Assembly: GCA_013287025.1 (NCBI GenBank)
Contig: JABDEN010000016.1
Location: 1 to 25,326, forward strand
DNA from: Gammaproteobacteria bacterium
GTDB taxonomy: Bacteria; Pseudomonadota; Gammaproteobacteria; DSM-16500
DNA: 25,326 bases
Reading direction: 5' to 3'
The notes below the pieces were generated by a model. The model was given only the letters and a program-made list of their open reading frames with translations. It had not been told where the DNA came from and made no database searches. The stretch's first letter is position 1. The number at the start of each line of letters is the position of its first letter. A program made the position numbers and the translations under genes. This document shows, piece by piece, positions 24,646 to 25,326 of this stretch.

Positions 24646-24919
24646 GTTTATGTACCTCTTGAATTTCAACAAAACGGATGGTATCTTGATGGATGATATA
24701 AATTGCACGATAAGCAATGTTTAATCGAATTGAGCGTTGATTTTTTCTTTTACCTTTTAAAGGTTCATCATGATATCCTGGTATTTTTCTCACTTCATTT
24801 AATCCTTTATGTCCTACAGCATCAATCCAAGATTGAAGTTTTAAGCTAATATGTAAAGGAACTTTTTTTAAATTTTTAATTGCATTTGAAGTAAGATACA
24901 CATCAAAAATGTCATCCAT
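24635..24919 (-). CDS. Toxin of the RelE/HigB superfamily
   Basis: A 94-residue basic protein with the RelE/ParE fold pattern: VYLTSNAIKNLKKVP, then HDEPLKGKRKNQRSIRLNI, AYRAIYII and the C-terminal FVEIQEVHKHEY. The RSIRL...YRAIY core and the terminal K-H-x-Y are the characteristic features of ribosome-dependent mRNA-cleaving toxins of the HigB/RelE group. It is the first gene of a two-gene operon with the antitoxin. AAGGA lies about ten bases before the ATG. The exact subfamily and the cleavage specificity cannot be told. Confidence 0.88.
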   Translation of the reverse strand: MDDIFDVYLTSNAIKNLKKVPLHISLKLQSWIDAVGHKGLNEVRKIPGYHDEPLKGKRKNQRSIRLNIAYRAIYIIHQDTIRFVEIQEVHKHEY

Positions 24920-24949
24920 CGTTTTGTAATCCTTTTTGCTTATTTATCT

Positions 24950-24978
24950 ATTGTACATAAAATTAGTGTACAAGTCAA
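24950..24978 (-). promoter_or_regulatory. Toxin-antitoxin promoter with overlapping inverted-repeat operator
   Basis: On the minus strand a -35 TTGACT (24978-24973) and a -10 TACAAT (24955-24950) are separated by exactly 17 bp. A perfect inverted repeat, TTGTACA and TGTACAA separated by 9 nt (24951-24973), spans from the -10 into the -35 element. A repressor bound there would block RNA polymerase, fitting autoregulation by the antitoxin. Confidence 0.75.
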
Positions 24979-25046
24979 CTAAAGATCCGATGAGAATTTT
25001 TATGTCATTCAGAATGGCAGAATAAATGTTTCAAGAAATTTTATTA

Positions 25047-25326
25047 CTATTTAAATAGATATTCAAACGCTTCATACCCTTCTTCTTTTAATTTCGAAGC
25101 GGGGATAAATCGTAATGAGGCAGAATTCATGCAATATCGTTTACCTGTTTCTTTCGGACCATCATCGAATACATGACCTAAATGAGAGTCGGCTTCTTTA
25201 GATCTCACTTCAACGCGTGACATTCCAGCGGTACGATCCGCGGTGGTGGTAACTGCTTCCGGGTGGATGGGTTTGGTAAAGCTCGGCCAACCTGTGCCGG
25301 AATCGTATTTATCGGTGGAGCTAAAA
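25047..25326 (-). CDS. msrB: Peptide-methionine (R)-S-oxide reductase MsrB, 5' part outside window
   Basis: About 92 C-terminal residues of MsrB are present: [43 protein letters not shown] and [13 protein letters not shown], the last with the catalytic Cys. The enzyme reduces methionine-R-sulfoxide in proteins. The position normally holding the second C-x-x-C zinc pair (before DSHLGH) reads SKEA, so this is a zinc-free form. Whether it is a stand-alone MsrB or the end of an MsrA-MsrB fusion cannot be seen. The stop lies 68 nt from the toxin-antitoxin promoter. Confidence 0.95.
   Translation of the reverse strand, partial: FSSTDKYDSGTGWPSFTKPIHPEAVTTTADRTAGMSRVEVRSKEADSHLGHVFDDGPKETGKRYCMNSASLRFIPASKLKEEGYEAFEYLFK

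Noticed and set aside
24646..24717. Longer antitoxin reading starting inside the toxin gene
   Set aside because: The added residues are unlike antitoxins, and AGAGG stands right before the ATG at 24645.
25003..25020. TGTCATTCAGAATGGCAG as a decayed half REP element
   Set aside because: Only the first bases and a small CATTC/GAATG palindrome resemble the repeats; too short to claim.
1..25326. tRNA, rRNA, CRISPR arrays and insertion-sequence transposases
   Set aside because: No cloverleaf-like sequence, rRNA segment, regularly spaced direct repeats or transposase gene was seen anywhere in the window.

Overview
The window reads as chromosome of an AT-rich gammaproteobacterium, probably Legionellales (Coxiella/Legionella/Berkiella-like). 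This rests on YidC, PolA, MnmE, SufBCD and DsbB sequences of gammaproteobacterial type, a HPPK-DHPS fusion, very dense operons with overlapping genes, and a WD40-like protein without a signal peptide of the sort common in host-associated bacteria. The taxonomic call is inference; no 16S rRNA or other marker is present.

Layout. (1) 1-4946, minus strand: a SUF iron-sulfur operon, sufB-sufC-sufD-sufS-sufU and an A-type carrier cut by the window edge. Every gene overlaps the next, and a SufU-type protein stands where most gammaproteobacteria have SufE. (2) 5154-7768, plus strand: an aldo/keto reductase, then folB and a folK-folP fusion; folC converges on it (7736-8995, minus) with a 33-nt tail overlap, so four folate activities sit together. 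(3) 8962-9270: a run of same-orientation DnaA-box-like sites followed by an A/T-only stretch and GATC, a candidate oriC, lying directly before the operon that often borders oriC. (4) 9271-13030: a strong sigma70-type promoter and rpmH-rnpA-yidD-yidC-mnmE. (5) 13032-16248: a small membrane-anchored coiled-coil protein on the minus strand and polA (all three enzymatic domains appear intact). (6) 16455-18699: a six-TM membrane protein, ruvX/yqgF, dsbB and a secreted two-cysteine protein. (7) 18721-20813: cystathionine beta-synthase and gamma-lyase, a reverse transsulfuration pair. (8) 20834-21231, minus: two small coupled genes of unknown function. (9) 21342-22874: dacB (PBP4). (10) 22973-24919, minus: an accessory islet with a beta-propeller-like protein and a HigBA-like toxin-antitoxin pair under a promoter with a clear inverted-repeat operator. 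(11) 25047-25326, minus: the 3' part of msrB.

Scattered between genes are palindromic REP/MITE-like elements (5011-5059, 13320-13390, 16271-16376, 22882-22967). There are two sequence types, but both are built as TGTCAT + inner hairpin + ATC, arranged head to head. The best leads for follow-up are the candidate oriC, the shared architecture of the two repeat types, the propeller/toxin-antitoxin islet, and the atypical DHPS loops in the folate fusion. No tRNA, rRNA, CRISPR array or complete insertion sequence was seen.
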